This document shows, piece by piece, positions 63,616 to 64,000 of a DNA stretch of 64,000 nt (position 1 is its first letter; each line of letters starts with the position of its first letter). Source of the DNA: Sorex araneus (taxonomy: Eukaryota > Chordata > Mammalia > Eulipotyphla > Soricidae); the NCBI RefSeq assembly GCF_027595985.1, contig NC_073312.1:8448673-8512672 (forward strand), in the 5' to 3' direction. A program made the translations under genes and the position numbers. Under the pieces are notes generated by a model. It was not told where the DNA came from. It worked only from the letters and a program-made list of their open reading frames with translations, and did not search any database.

Positions 63616-64000
63616 CACCCCCTGGGTCTCTCCTGAAAATTGCAGAGCTTTATCTGTTTAGCTTGAGAGCACCATGAGAAAATTTCATCGGAAACAGACA
63701 AAATCCTGAATCCAATTTTAAATCATAAAGTCATTAATTCTGGTCAAATATAACCTATTTTAGCCCATTCTCTATTTGAAGGAGTTGTGAGTCAATTCAC
63801 TGGAATAATTTGATAGGGATGAAATTAGAGCTCGTGTAATTTTATTTGTATGGTCACACTAACTTCGTTCCAAGAAAGACAGAAGGAAAATATACTCAGA
63901 TATTTCTGGATATCAGTCATGCACCCATTTTGTGTTGGAGTTAAACTTAGTCTCATTTCTTGGGAATACGATATGCCAACTGTGACCTGCACCTTCCGAC

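Noticed and set aside
62120-64000. Possible SNORA19, a snoRNA known from an EIF3A intron in human
   Set aside because: I could not find a convincing H box, ACA end and two-hairpin structure in any EIF3A intron here. The host intron may lie beyond the window.

Overview
Organism and setting. This is nuclear DNA of a mammal, almost certainly a shrew (Sorex araneus or a close relative). It contains split genes with GT-AG introns, two CpG-island promoters and well over 100 copies of a tRNA-derived SINE. It also carries a decayed RTE-clade LINE matching what is known of RTE1_Sar, a retrotransposon of the common shrew that is shared with parasitic nematodes. The species call rests on recognising these repeats from memory, not on a search.

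Genes. Three protein-coding genes lie in the order known from human 10q26.11, here inverted. (1) 1-9770, plus: the last six coding exons of SFXN4 (sideroflexin-4), ending in a stop at 9505-9507 with poly(A) signals at 9732 and 9764. (2) 14025-27081, minus: the complete DENND10 (FAM45A) coding region in nine exons. They sum to 1074 bp, that is 357 residues plus stop, and every splice phase closes. (3) 49882-62119, plus: the first seven coding exons of EIF3A, 374 residues; the rest lies beyond the window. SFXN4 and DENND10 converge (4.5 kb between stop codons). DENND10 and EIF3A diverge across 22.8 kb of repeat-rich intergenic DNA.

Repeats. The common SINE (called A-type here) is about 180 bp. 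It has an Ala-tRNA-like head with A and B boxes, a body ending in a GGTGTGACCC-like motif, and an A-rich tail. A rarer B-type SINE of about 250 bp has the same head, but its 3' end is the C-terminal coding end of the RTE element followed by a short ACAGTG-type repeat. Thus one tRNA head appears to have been paired with two LINE partners. The RTE copy at 36662 is itself fused to a SINE head. Also present are an 18S rRNA retropseudogene in an EIF3A intron, L1 3'-end fragments, a 27-bp minisatellite in SFXN4, a 24-bp minisatellite upstream of DENND10, and long pyrimidine and CA arrays.

The most notable observations are the SINE/RTE relationships, a SINE whose target-site duplication copied a SFXN4 splice donor, and a switch in SINE strand bias near 42.6 kb. 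CTCF-like motifs point apart on either side of the DENND10/EIF3A intergenic region. The three genes do not form one pathway: SFXN4 acts in mitochondrial complex I assembly, DENND10 in endosomal trafficking and EIF3A in translation initiation. All long ORFs outside the exons are artefacts of repeats or GC-rich DNA. SINE boundaries and tallies were made by eye and are good to a few bases.
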